In this document: positions 27,201 through 35,970 of the stretch, one piece after another
Layout of the letters: each line of letters begins with the position of its first letter
How positions within the stretch are numbered: the first letter of the stretch is position 1
From: Flavipsychrobacter sp.
GTDB lineage: Bacteria; Bacteroidota; Bacteroidia; Chitinophagales; Chitinophagaceae
NCBI GenBank assembly: GCA_021155965.1
Contig: JAJNBJ010000014.1
Span: forward strand, 1 to 64,000
Length of the DNA stretch: 64,000 nucleotides
Direction of reading: 5' to 3'
Made by a program: the position numbers and the translations under genes
The notes under the pieces: generated by a model
Told to the model about the DNA's origin: nothing
The model's database searches: none
What the model saw: only the letters and a program-made list of their open reading frames with translations

Positions 27201-28835
27201 ATGCGTAATATTTGCTGGTTCGCTTGCATGCTCTTGTATTTCTGTTCATGCGGATCAAAACCACATGCCGACCTGTTGCTGGTGAATGGTAAAGTATATA
27301 CAGTTGACAGCATTTTTAGCACAGCTGAGGCATTTGCCGTTAAGGATGGTAAAATAATTGCTGTTGGGACCAGTAATGAAATAAAAGGTTCCTTTAGCGC
27401 TGATAGTATTATAGATGCCCAAGGCAAAGCCGTATATCCCGGGTTTATTGATGCACACGCGCATTTTGTAGGTTATGGCAGGGGATTGTTTGAGGTGAAT
27501 TTGTATGGCTCCAAAGATTGGAATGAAGCGTTGGAGCGCGTAAAAACTTTCGTAAATGAACATCCTGGTGAGCAATGGATACGCGGCCGTGGCTGGGACC
27601 AAAACCTGTGGCCGGGTAAAGCTTTCGCGGACAATACAGAACTTGATAAGCTATTTCCCGACAAGCCAGTCTTGCTGCAACGTGTTGATGGCCATGCAGC
27701 TATAGCCAATGCAAAAGCGCTGGAACTGGCAGCTATAGAACCAGCGCAGACACTGGTTGGCGGTGAGATAGAAACCAGGAACGGAAAACTGACGGGCGTA
27801 TTGATAGATAATGCGGTAGACCTGGTAACAAAAATGATCCCGCAGGCATCTATAAAAGAATATGAAAAATGGCTGCTCCCGGCACAGAAAAACTGTTTCG
27901 AGCAGGGACTGACAACCATTACAGACTGCGGCCTTATGTACTACGACATTACCCATATTGACTCCCTGCAGCAACAGGGCAAGCTGAAAATGCGGCTGTA
28001 TGTTATGCTCAGCGATGACACTGCCAATTTCAACCGCTACCTTGCTAAAGGCCCTTATAAAACAGACAGGCTGTTTGTAAAAGGTGTGAAAGCATATGCA
28101 GATGGCGCCCTTGGCAGCAGGGGGGCATGCCTGCTGCACCCGTACAATGATAAGCCGGGATGGGGTGGGTTCCTGCTTAGTTCTGCCGCTCATTTTGATT
28201 CACTGGCGCAAATGCTCATTAAGACTGATTTCCAGTTATGTACGCATGCTATTGGCGATAGTGGTAACAGGGTAGTACTCAATATCTATAACAAATACCT
28301 CGCTGGTAAAAACGACAGACGCTGGCGGATAGAACATGCACAGGTAGTGAACGAAAATGATTTCAGCCTGTTTGGTAAAACATCTGTCATCCCTTCAGTG
28401 CAACCTACACATGCCACAAGCGATATGTATTGGGCGGGCGACCGTATAGGTCCTGAACGGCTGAAAGGAGGCTATGCATACAAGCAATTGCTGGAACAAA
28501 ACGGCTGGCTGCCCCTTGGTACTGATTTTCCCGTAGAAGATATTTCGCCTATCAAAACCTTCTTTGCCGCTGTATTCCGTAAGGATGGACAGAACTTTCC
28601 TGCTGATGGCTTTCAGAAAGAAAATGCGCTTACCCGTGAACAGGCAATACGTGGTATGACCATATGGGCTGCAAAAGCAGGGTTCATGGAGCAAGAAATA
28701 GGTAGCATAGAGGTAGGTAAGAGAGCTGATTTTGTGATAATGGATGCAGACCTGATGACTGCCGTGGAAGGCCAGGTACTGAAAGTTAAACCAACAGCTA
28801 CTTATTTAGCGGGGGAGAAAGTATTTGGCAAATGA
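27201..28835 (+). CDS. YtcJ-like amidohydrolase lipoprotein
   Basis: A metal-dependent amidohydrolase of the Amidohydro_3/YtcJ family. The first metal site DAHAHF is near residue 85, the later His ligands in CTHAIGDSGN and RIEHAQVV, and the catalytic Asp in LGTDFPVE. The N-terminus from ATG 27201 is a signal peptide ending in a lipobox-like FCSC, so the enzyme is probably membrane-anchored outside the cytosol, common for Bacteroidota members of this family. The substrate is not predictable. The 3' end overlaps the convergent DUF3667 gene by 34 bases. Confidence 0.85.
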   Translation: MRNICWFACMLLYFCSCGSKPHADLLLVNGKVYTVDSIFSTAEAFAVKDGKIIAVGTSNEIKGSFSADSIIDAQGKAVYPGFIDAHAHFVGYGRGLFEVNLYGSKDWNEALERVKTFVNEHPGEQWIRGRGWDQNLWPGKAFADNTELDKLFPDKPVLLQRVDGHAAIANAKALELAAIEPAQTLVGGEIETRNGKLTGVLIDNAVDLVTKMIPQASIKEYEKWLLPAQKNCFEQGLTTITDCGLMYYDITHIDSLQQQGKLKMRLYVMLSDDTANFNRYLAKGPYKTDRLFVKGVKAYADGALGSRGACLLHPYNDKPGWGGFLLSSAAHFDSLAQMLIKTDFQLCTHAIGDSGNRVVLNIYNKYLAGKNDRRWRIEHAQVVNENDFSLFGKTSVIPSVQPTHATSDMYWAGDRIGPERLKGGYAYKQLLEQNGWLPLGTDFPVEDISPIKTFFAAVFRKDGQNFPADGFQKENALTREQAIRGMTIWAAKAGFMEQEIGSIEVGKRADFVIMDADLMTAVEGQVLKVKPTATYLAGEKVFGK

Positions 28836-29569
28836 CGAGGTGCAGTATTCCACCATGGTGTCATAAATCCTGTTAAGGTCAATCCAGTCATCAGCGTAAA
28901 TGACATAAGCACAATGAGCAGTACGTTTTTTATAGTACGTTTTAATGAACGTTTATCCCAAAAGAACTGAATATGGGCAAAGGAAAAATAACTGATGAAA
29001 CAAATGAGGAGAGGCGTAACCGAATTGGAATGGTACATGCCGGATAACCTGAGCAGGTTGTGGATAATAAAAAACAAATTGAATTGCGCGACTAAGTATG
29101 TGTTGAGAATAAAGACTTCCCAGTAATTGTATTGTTTATCCCTGTTGAACAGCCAACCCCAAAATGAAAGAAAGGGGACAAGCAAACACAGCATCAATGC
29201 AGGATAGTGGTCGAAGAACTCTGCGGCCTTCGGAAATAGGATGCTTGGGTCTATACCAAGCCTGTCGTGAATTGACGAAAGAGTTAGATGCCGGACAAAC
29301 GAGCTTGCAGCACTTAATATCAGCAGGTAGGCAAACGGGCTGAAGTGCCTGATCCTCTTTCCCTCAAGATATTCCCTGATAGCTCTCCCCGGTCTGTATG
29401 TGAGTTGTGCGAAAGTGAAAAATAACCCCTTATCAATATGAAATACAGAATGGGGTATATCATGCAGTATAGCAGCAAAGGTGAACCTGTGTGTACTGGC
29501 TTTCTGTCCGCACTCAGGGCAGAATTTACCGGTATATGATGTGTTACAGTTCAGGCACTTGGCGGACAT
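28802..29569 (-). CDS. DUF3667 zinc-ribbon membrane protein
   Basis: The protein opens with a zinc ribbon (CLNC, then CPECGQ, residues 5-22), followed by a conserved HRFTFAAILHDIPHSVFHIDKG segment split by the membrane edge and five or so hydrophobic helices. This is the DUF3667 arrangement, frequent in Bacteroidota and of unknown function. Its stop lies inside the 3' end of the convergent amidohydrolase gene. The last 20 residues are encoded within or next to that overlap. Confidence 0.8.
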   Translation of the reverse strand: MSAKCLNCNTSYTGKFCPECGQKASTHRFTFAAILHDIPHSVFHIDKGLFFTFAQLTYRPGRAIREYLEGKRIRHFSPFAYLLILSAASSFVRHLTLSSIHDRLGIDPSILFPKAAEFFDHYPALMLCLLVPFLSFWGWLFNRDKQYNYWEVFILNTYLVAQFNLFFIIHNLLRLSGMYHSNSVTPLLICFISYFSFAHIQFFWDKRSLKRTIKNVLLIVLMSFTLMTGLTLTGFMTPWWNTAPRHLPNTFSPAK

Positions 29570-29654
29570 AGAGGTAAAAATAGTAATTATAGGTTTTAAC
29601 TGTTAGCACGCCTCTGCAATAACAAATGCGCGTATTTTTACAAAAAGTATTGCA

Positions 29655-30548
29655 TTGAATAAGTTATTGCTGCCTATAATCTGTTTAATTGTTGCGACTG
29701 CCTCATTTGCCCAAACTAATAAGTTTACCCTCACCGGAAATATAAAAATGAATACGGGCGAGGTATTTCCTTACAAGATCGTTTTTACAGACGCATCCGG
29801 CGCCATTAAAGGGTATTCATATACCTATACCGCGCCCGATGATACAAAAACCACCATCACCGGCAAACTGGATAGGCAGAACCGTACACTGGATTTTAAA
29901 GAAACGGAGATAATATACTCCCATGATGTGCGCTCCAAGGCCTACATGTGTCTTATAGATGCGCGCACCCAATACCTGCAGGGTGCTGATAGCCGCATCC
30001 TTCGCGGATCAATAACAAGCAGGGAAGCTGACAAAACAGCCTGTACTGGTGGTACAGTCACCTTCGATAATCAATCAGAACTTACAGCACTCTTTGAGCC
30101 CCGGGAAAAATTTGATACAGTGATTAAAATGGGCAGAAGAACAAAAGAAATACACCCTCCTGCTATTGAAAAACCGGCAATTGTAGTTGAAACTCCTGTT
30201 GTAACAGATAAAATTACCAAGGGTGTGGAAAAAACTTATGATTGGCATACTGATACCGTGATCATAGACGTATGGGATGGTGGCACCACCGATGGCGACC
30301 AGGTAACCCTTGAATGTAACGGCAAAACTTATCTCGATAGATATGCACTCGTCAAAACAAAAAAGAGGCTACGTATCCCCGTTTCAAAAGCCGGTACAGA
30401 TATCATTACTATCCTGGCCGACAACGAAGGCTGGGACCCACCCAACACTGCCACCCTTATGCTTACTGATGGCACTACACAATACAACGTTATCTCCTAC
30501 AACTCAAAAGGCCAGGTATCCATCATCAAAATAAAGCGAGTGAAATAA
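29655..30548 (+). CDS. secreted protein of unknown function
   Basis: The gene starts with TTG at 29655; the signal peptide NKLLLPIICLIVATASFAQ begins immediately after it and no ATG lies in range. The mature protein has two parts: a beta-rich N-terminal half (LTGNIKMNTGEVFPYKIVF...) and a C-terminal half of about 100 residues (DTVIIDVWDGGTTDGDQV ... DNEGWDPPNTATLMLTDG). The second part resembles an Ig-like domain I have seen in secreted Bacteroidota proteins, where an Asp-Gly loop and a PPNTA strand are conserved; I cannot give it a Pfam name. No sorting domain is present, so it is probably periplasmic. Confidence 0.7.
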   Translation: MNKLLLPIICLIVATASFAQTNKFTLTGNIKMNTGEVFPYKIVFTDASGAIKGYSYTYTAPDDTKTTITGKLDRQNRTLDFKETEIIYSHDVRSKAYMCLIDARTQYLQGADSRILRGSITSREADKTACTGGTVTFDNQSELTALFEPREKFDTVIKMGRRTKEIHPPAIEKPAIVVETPVVTDKITKGVEKTYDWHTDTVIIDVWDGGTTDGDQVTLECNGKTYLDRYALVKTKKRLRIPVSKAGTDIITILADNEGWDPPNTATLMLTDGTTQYNVISYNSKGQVSIIKIKRVK

Positions 30549-30551
30549 TAG

Positions 30552-30788
30552 CTACTTTCGGTTCTTCTCTATAAGGTCACTCACAGCAAGCACCATCTGG
30601 TACGGCAGGTTGTATTCTTCCCCATCCACTACATCAAACCTGCCCAGTTCACTCCATTTCATAAAAAAACGGGGGTAGCCCTTTATATTCACTTCGTAAT
30701 ACATACCATCCTTCCGCAACTGGGGTACTATCACCGCCAGTACCCTTTTTTTATCAAAAAATACCTCTTTCGAGAAGCTGTTTGCCAT
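30552..30788 (-). CDS. small conserved-looking cytosolic protein
   Basis: A 78-residue protein without signal peptide or membrane segment, starting MANSFSKEVFFDKKRV. Alternating charged and aromatic residues (YYEVNIKGYPRFFMKW) suggest a small folded domain. I do not recognise it. It converges on the preceding gene with three bases between them. Supported as a gene by good codon structure and compact placement. Confidence 0.5.
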   Translation of the reverse strand: MANSFSKEVFFDKKRVLAVIVPQLRKDGMYYEVNIKGYPRFFMKWSELGRFDVVDGEEYNLPYQMVLAVSDLIEKNRK

Positions 30789-30994
30789 TGGGCAAAGGTA
30801 GTGGCCTGAGGGCTTTACTAACCGTGGGATATTGTATCCCGCCAGCCCATAAATATTTTATTAAAAGGAAAATTTGTTTTCTTACCAACGTTTTTCACCT
30901 TTTACCCGTCTTATATAGCAGAAACGGTTTTTAGTTAAAGAGGATCCCGAAATTCGAAACCATATATCCCTGAAACCAATTAAAACTTTGTACA

Positions 30995-31312
30995 ATGAAT
31001 ATAGGCTCAGCAATCAAATCGATCAGGAAGAAACTCTCCATCACCCAGTACGAACTGGCTGAAAAGTGCGAATTGTCGCAAACCTCGTTGTCGCAGATAG
31101 AAACTGGTGTAAAACGCCCCAGCCAGCGCACTATCTCTAAGGTATGCAATGTTTTAGATATACCAGAGTCAATAATATATATCGTTGCAATGCAGGAGAC
31201 CGATGTTCCGGCGAGCAAAAAAGGTGTATATGAACTGGTTTACCCATCCATTAAAAGCCTTGCCCTGCAAATGGTAAGCGCTGAGCACCTGGAATTGGTA
31301 GGGGCAGCATAA
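30995..31312 (+). CDS. XRE-family helix-turn-helix regulator
   Basis: The first 60 residues are a Cro/C1-type HTH (IKSIRKKLSITQYELAEKC, then SQTSLSQIETGVKRPSQRT) that binds operator DNA. The remaining 45 residues form a short C-terminal extension with no known ligand domain. Upstream there is a gap of about 200 bases, AT-rich, with AAACTTTG as an imperfect -7 element next to the ATG. No partner toxin or phage gene is adjacent, so this is a stand-alone regulator with unknown targets. Confidence 0.85.
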   Translation: MNIGSAIKSIRKKLSITQYELAEKCELSQTSLSQIETGVKRPSQRTISKVCNVLDIPESIIYIVAMQETDVPASKKGVYELVYPSIKSLALQMVSAEHLELVGAA

Positions 31313-31340
31313 AAAGTTCTGTATCCTTCTCACATATATG

Positions 31341-31373
31341 AAAACCTGCATTTATATGCAGGTTTTTTCATTT
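31341..31373 (+). terminator. intrinsic terminator
   Basis: A perfect 10-bp stem (AAAACCTGCA / TGCAGGTTTT) with loop TTTATA is followed by TTCATTTTT, 29 bases after the XRE gene. Confidence 0.85.
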
Positions 31374-31429
31374 TTGTACTGGCAGGCATAATAAAAATTA
31401 ATTATTTTTGAATACACAACAGATGCCTT

Positions 31430-33079
31430 ATGAGGTCACTTTTATCATTGCTTACCAGCTTATTTGCGTTCATCTGCCATAGCCAGACGCAAAACTGGGA
31501 CTTAAGCAAACCGGTGGATATTAAAGAAACCGGTGTAAACAAAGTGCTATGCATGAAGAATGGCAATACGATGTTGCTTCATTTTGAGATCAATAAACAA
31601 ACCACGGTAAAAATTTTCGATAGCACCCATAAAGAAATAGCAAGCGAGAAACACATATTCAGTTTGTTAGATGCCACCAGGCTGCAGGATGCCACGTTTA
31701 AAGGTTTGCATGACATAAACGGCGAGGCAGTATTATTTATTGAACAGGAGCGGCTGAGTAAATACGTTTTGATCAGGCTGCGGTTTGATGGCAGTAAAGG
31801 AACACTGATAGAAGAAAAAATTGCAGGTGAATCGCAGGCGCAGAGTAAGCGGATGCAGTTCTTTGCTATGAAGAACAGGGAAGAAGATGGCTATGCCATT
31901 TTCTTTTGCACCGATGTGCCGCAGTTCAAAGAGAGCAGGCTCAATGTTGCCTGGTACAATAGCAAACATGATAAGCTGCAGGAAGTGCCATTAACATTGA
32001 ACCGTAAGGAGTACGACGGGCTTGAGGTGATAGGCGCAGAGTGGCAGCCGGCTGGTATTTGCATCACACTCAACCTCAGAAAGCAATTGACAAATGCCAC
32101 AAACCATGAAGATGTCAATGTTAGTACCTCCGCAGTTTATGGCAACAACCTGCATTTCTTTCATATCCCGAAAGGCGCCACTACCGCTATGCTGAAAGTG
32201 GTTGATGTCGGCAAAGATATTTATCCATTCTACTCGAATTATACATATAATCCCTATGCCCAGTCGTTAAACCAGTTTGTGCTCAGCTACAGGGAATACC
32301 TTTACCGATTTGGTACAGAATTGCGCCCTGCAGCTGCAAAAGCCTCTCTTTTTGTGAGCCTGGATGCACAAAACATGGGTATAAAATATAAATGGGTGAG
32401 AAATGAAAAGGCGAATTTTTACTATCGCCAGCAAACAGATAGCACCAAACTTTTTGAAGGGCTTCCTGTTTTTATGAACACGAATGAGAATGGTTTGTCG
32501 ACTGTAATTTTCAGGTCATTTGACAGAAGCCGGGACATCGAGAGCTACAGGAGTCAAAATGTGTCAAATTCTTACCTGGGCAATTTTTGTATTACTCAGT
32601 TCGATGATGAAGGCAATGAGCTATGGGGAGCTGTATTGCCGGCAGCCCAGTTTACAAAAAGCTACCAGCATTTTTATTTTGCCGATGAGCTGGCAAAAAA
32701 ATGGCAGACGCAATCATTGTTCAATGATCTGCCTGAACAGGTGTATAACAGGCAGTTCTTATCGCAGAATGTTTATGCAAAAAGCAGAAACTTTTATATC
32801 GTTTATAATGACTACGATAAGAATTTTAATAACAGCATTGCGAAACCTGGAGACACTGTGTACAACTTCGGAGTAACCAATGCATGTTATTACAAAATGG
32901 ATAGGCAAAAGAATATCACAAAGCATTACCTCTTTGGCGAACCTGCGCCCCATGAATACAGGTGCAGCTTCATAGAAGGGGCTGATTTTGATGAACAGCG
33001 CGGCGTATATGTAACATTGGTGCAATATAGGAAAGGAGAGAACCAGTCGTTGCGCATGGGTTGGGCAAAGCTGGAGTAG
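31430..33079 (+). CDS. secreted paralog family protein, member 1
   Basis: I do not recognise this family. The 549-residue protein has a signal peptide (to CHSQ) and no sorting domain or lipobox. It shares landmarks with the genes at 33109 and 38160: GVNKVLCMKNGNTMLLHFE (about residues 35-53), FDSTHKEIAS, a middle EVIGAEWQPAGI, YNRQFLSQN, a YNDYDKNFNNS segment, TNACYYKMDR, KHYLFGEP and a closing RMGWAKLE. Many alternating beta strands suggest a propeller-like or multi-beta-sheet fold. It follows a terminator and is 29 bases from member 2, so the two are probably co-transcribed. Confidence 0.85.
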   Translation: MRSLLSLLTSLFAFICHSQTQNWDLSKPVDIKETGVNKVLCMKNGNTMLLHFEINKQTTVKIFDSTHKEIASEKHIFSLLDATRLQDATFKGLHDINGEAVLFIEQERLSKYVLIRLRFDGSKGTLIEEKIAGESQAQSKRMQFFAMKNREEDGYAIFFCTDVPQFKESRLNVAWYNSKHDKLQEVPLTLNRKEYDGLEVIGAEWQPAGICITLNLRKQLTNATNHEDVNVSTSAVYGNNLHFFHIPKGATTAMLKVVDVGKDIYPFYSNYTYNPYAQSLNQFVLSYREYLYRFGTELRPAAAKASLFVSLDAQNMGIKYKWVRNEKANFYYRQQTDSTKLFEGLPVFMNTNENGLSTVIFRSFDRSRDIESYRSQNVSNSYLGNFCITQFDDEGNELWGAVLPAAQFTKSYQHFYFADELAKKWQTQSLFNDLPEQVYNRQFLSQNVYAKSRNFYIVYNDYDKNFNNSIAKPGDTVYNFGVTNACYYKMDRQKNITKHYLFGEPAPHEYRCSFIEGADFDEQRGVYVTLVQYRKGENQSLRMGWAKLE

Positions 33080-33108
33080 GGCAATAATCTATTTGGGTAT
33101 ATAGTATT

Positions 33109-34674
33109 ATGAAGTCAGCGTTATTAATTCTTGCCTGTATCATTTCCCTCGCATGCCAGGGACAGGACTGGCATCTGGGCCAGCCATTGGATATTAAGGA
33201 TCCCGGCAGGAACAAGATATTGTACATGAAGAATGGCAATACGCTGCTGTTCCACTTCGAAAAAGATAAAACTCTGCTTGTAAAAGTTTTTGATAGCACC
33301 CATAAGGAGATAGCCAGCCGAAAAGACAAACACAAGATGCTCAATTTCAACATGCCCTTTGATGTGAAAGTGTTATGGGATATTAATGATGAGGCGGTAC
33401 TGTTCGTAGACCAGGAGATGAATTCAAAACATTGCCTGTTGCGCTTCCGATATGATCCGCATACGGGCAGGCTGGTGGACGAAAGCCTTGTAGGGGAATC
33501 ACAGAGCCTGAACAAGAAATTGGAATTTTATCCGATAAAGCACAAGGACGATGAAAATTATGCTATCCTGTTTTGCATGGATAAAAGTCACCGCCGGATG
33601 AGCGATATTTTTGTGGTGTTCTTTGATAATAAACACCAGTCTGTGAAGGAGGTGCAATTGCCGGTAGACCGCAAAAAGTACGATGACCTGGATATTGTAA
33701 GCGCACAATGGCAGCCCAAGGGGGTATTGATAACGGCATCGCTTATTAAAACACAGGTCTATGCGCTGGGCGGAAGCAAGGATCCGATCAACGAAAGGAG
33801 CTCTACCGATGATCACTTCCTGCAATTGTATTACATACCCGTTGATAGCAAAGAATTAAAATGTGCCATAGTGCCGCTGTCTACAGGTGTTTTCCCGAAC
33901 AGCGGATTTTATACTTATAACCCATTTGCGCAGTCACTGAATTTTTTATTGTTGAGCAGCAGGGAGGTTGGATATCAGAATTATGAGGGTACGGTAAGAA
34001 GAACACTTTTTTTTAAGATAGATGAGCAAGACATAAGCTCGGTAGGAGTGAACGGCATAAACCATGTTATGGCAAATGCATACCTGCAGCGGCAAACAGA
34101 CACTAACAGATTGTATTCCGGCAGCCCCTTTGCAATGTTTACCAATGATAACGGCCTGACCACAATTTTTTCACAAACCCGTAGTAAGAGCCTGCAGCGC
34201 GAAAGGATCGAGGGTTATAGTTACGATGCGTATGTAACAAATATTTGCATCACACAGGTAGATGACAATGGCAACGAACTGTGGGGTATCTTGCTCCCGT
34301 TCGCGCAATATTATAGCAGCTACAGGTCTTTTCCGGCTTATGCCAGGTATTTAATAAACGTATTGCCGGCGAGGAAGGGAAAAAATTTTTACATGGTGTT
34401 CAACGACTACGATAAAAATCTCAGCAGTAGTATAGCCAGCCACCACGATACGGTGTACAACCTGGGTGCCACAAACGCCTGTTATTATAAAATGGACAGG
34501 AAGAAAGAGATATCAAAACACTACCTTTTTGGTGAGCCAATGGCTGCTGAGTATAAGACCTGCTTCATGAGCGGGTGTTGTTATGACGAACGGACCGGTA
34601 CGTTTGCTTCGTTGGTACAATACAGGAAAGGGAAGAATATTTCTTTTTGTATGGGGTGGAGCAAATTTGACTAA
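33109..34674 (+). CDS. secreted paralog family protein, member 2
   Basis: This 521-residue member has a signal peptide (LLILACIISLACQG; the Cys could be a lipobox-like feature but is followed by Gln). It keeps GRNKILYMKNGNTLLFHFE, VFDSTHKEIASR, YDDLDIVSAQWQPKGVL, FNDYDKNLSSSIA, TNACYYKMDRKKEISKHY and LFGEP near the end. The final segment differs: FMSGCCYDERTGTFAS replaces the FIEGADFDEQRGVYVT of members 1 and 3, and it lacks the YNRQFLS stretch that both others have. It is the most divergent of the three. Function unknown; same transcript as member 1 likely. Confidence 0.85.
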   Translation: MKSALLILACIISLACQGQDWHLGQPLDIKDPGRNKILYMKNGNTLLFHFEKDKTLLVKVFDSTHKEIASRKDKHKMLNFNMPFDVKVLWDINDEAVLFVDQEMNSKHCLLRFRYDPHTGRLVDESLVGESQSLNKKLEFYPIKHKDDENYAILFCMDKSHRRMSDIFVVFFDNKHQSVKEVQLPVDRKKYDDLDIVSAQWQPKGVLITASLIKTQVYALGGSKDPINERSSTDDHFLQLYYIPVDSKELKCAIVPLSTGVFPNSGFYTYNPFAQSLNFLLLSSREVGYQNYEGTVRRTLFFKIDEQDISSVGVNGINHVMANAYLQRQTDTNRLYSGSPFAMFTNDNGLTTIFSQTRSKSLQRERIEGYSYDAYVTNICITQVDDNGNELWGILLPFAQYYSSYRSFPAYARYLINVLPARKGKNFYMVFNDYDKNLSSSIASHHDTVYNLGATNACYYKMDRKKEISKHYLFGEPMAAEYKTCFMSGCCYDERTGTFASLVQYRKGKNISFCMGWSKFD

Positions 34675-34686
34675 CCCATGTATCCC

Positions 34687-34719
34687 TTTGTCTTGTAATT
34701 GCAAAATTTCTTACATTTG
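34687..34719 (+). promoter_or_regulatory. Bacteroidota-type promoter with near-leaderless start
   Basis: TTTG at 34687-34690 and TACATTTG at 34712-34719 are separated by 21 bases. The ATG at 34726 follows only six bases after the -7 element, so the message would start at or nearly at the start codon. Confidence 0.6.
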
Positions 34720-34725
34720 TATATA

Positions 34726-35109
34726 ATGAAAAAGCTAATCGTATCAATATTAATGGTTGCCTACACGGCAGCGGCCATTAATTTTACTTTTTCATTCCAC
34801 TATTGCGGCGGTGCATTCCATGGTATTTGCTTTACCTCTGATACTGAAGCTGATTGCTGCGGAGTGGATGTGATGGACGATGACTGCTGTTCCGACAAAA
34901 TAGTTTCAGCAAAATTCAAGGATGACCATACACCAGCTGCAAAGGCTGCATTATCCATGTACGGTTGGGACTGGATCGTGCCATACTATACTGTACCGGT
35001 TCACTTTGTAAATACTTATGTCTCGCACCGTGTATTGCATACCGGGCATTCGCCGCCTATACTCGGCACAGTTCCAATTTATCTTTTTGTTCGCGTCCTC
35101 AGGCTTTGA
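34726..35109 (+). CDS. HYC_CC_PP family protein
   Basis: A small exported protein (127 residues) of the Bacteroidota family named after its motifs: HYCGG at residues 23-27, CC pairs (DCCG and DDCC, about 43-57) and PP near the C-terminus (SPPIL). The N-terminus is a signal peptide or helix (MKKLIVSILMVAYTAAAIN). Homologs are often found near TonB-dependent receptors and metal-related genes; a metal-binding role of the Cys/His motifs is inferred, not shown. Here it heads a group with a thioredoxin-fold T9SS protein and a di-heme peroxidase. Confidence 0.8.
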   Translation: MKKLIVSILMVAYTAAAINFTFSFHYCGGAFHGICFTSDTEADCCGVDVMDDDCCSDKIVSAKFKDDHTPAAKAALSMYGWDWIVPYYTVPVHFVNTYVSHRVLHTGHSPPILGTVPIYLFVRVLRL

Positions 35110-35193
35110 TACCTGCCTTTTATTGCCTTTCCCTGCTTTGGGGGGGGCTTCCTGTATTTATTTCGTAACGCACAATTAAAAAAATTTCAAAAA

Positions 35194-35967
35194 ATGAAAA
35201 AAGTATTTACATCTTTCGCATTGATGCTGGCTTTAGCTACGGCCAATGCACAAACAACAGCACCAAACTGGACAGCCACCGATTGCAACTCTGTGAGCCA
35301 TACACTATATAACGAGCTGGATAGCGGCAAAATCATTGTATTCATTTGGGTAATGCCGTGCGCTTCCTGTGTGCCGGGTGCAAAGGCAGCATACAATGCT
35401 GTGCAAAGTTTTGCCACTTCCCATCCCGGTAAGGTGCGTTTTTATATGGCTGATGACCTGGGCGATGCCAGTTGTAGCATACTCAGCAATTGGGTAACTA
35501 CAAACACCATAGGCTCTTTAAGCAATATGACCATCTTCAGCAATGCAGGTAATGTCATCAGCGAAGCGGGTTTTGGCGGCACGGGTATGCCACATGTTGT
35601 GGTTTTGTCAGGTGGTGACCATGAGATACTGTACAATAAAAAGAACAGCCTCACTAACGACCAGCCGGGAATAACTGCTGCTATCAATACGGGTATCGCT
35701 ACGCTGGCAGCACGTGATCTGAAAAAGAATGCAACATTGTCTGTCAGCCCTAACCCGTCACACGATGTATTTGCTGTTTCATACGCAAGTGCAGTGGAAC
35801 AGGTAATTGTTACCTCTGTTACTGGCCAGGTGGTGAGGAACATGAACTTTGAAAAAGGTGCTGTGAACCCTGTGATAAGCCTTGGCGATGCTGCGCCGGG
35901 GATATACTTTATCAAAGTGGTGGATGTGAACGGGAAGGTAATGGTGAAAGAGATAACCAAGCAATAG
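35194..35967 (+). CDS. thioredoxin-fold protein with T9SS sorting domain
   Basis: A signal peptide (to ANAQ) is followed by a thioredoxin-like domain with the redox motif PCASC (IVFIWVMPCASCVPG, about residues 47-61) and the cis-Pro strand GTGMPHVVVL. The last 75 residues (LSVSPNPSHDVFAVSY ... GKVMVKEITKQ) are a T9SS type A sorting domain. A thiol-disulfide or peroxiredoxin-like domain sent through T9SS would act on the cell surface or outside the cell. It is followed three bases later by the di-heme peroxidase, so the two are almost certainly co-transcribed. Confidence 0.85.
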   Translation: MKKVFTSFALMLALATANAQTTAPNWTATDCNSVSHTLYNELDSGKIIVFIWVMPCASCVPGAKAAYNAVQSFATSHPGKVRFYMADDLGDASCSILSNWVTTNTIGSLSNMTIFSNAGNVISEAGFGGTGMPHVVVLSGGDHEILYNKKNSLTNDQPGITAAINTGIATLAARDLKKNATLSVSPNPSHDVFAVSYASAVEQVIVTSVTGQVVRNMNFEKGAVNPVISLGDAAPGIYFIKVVDVNGKVMVKEITKQ

Positions 35968-35970
35968 GGG

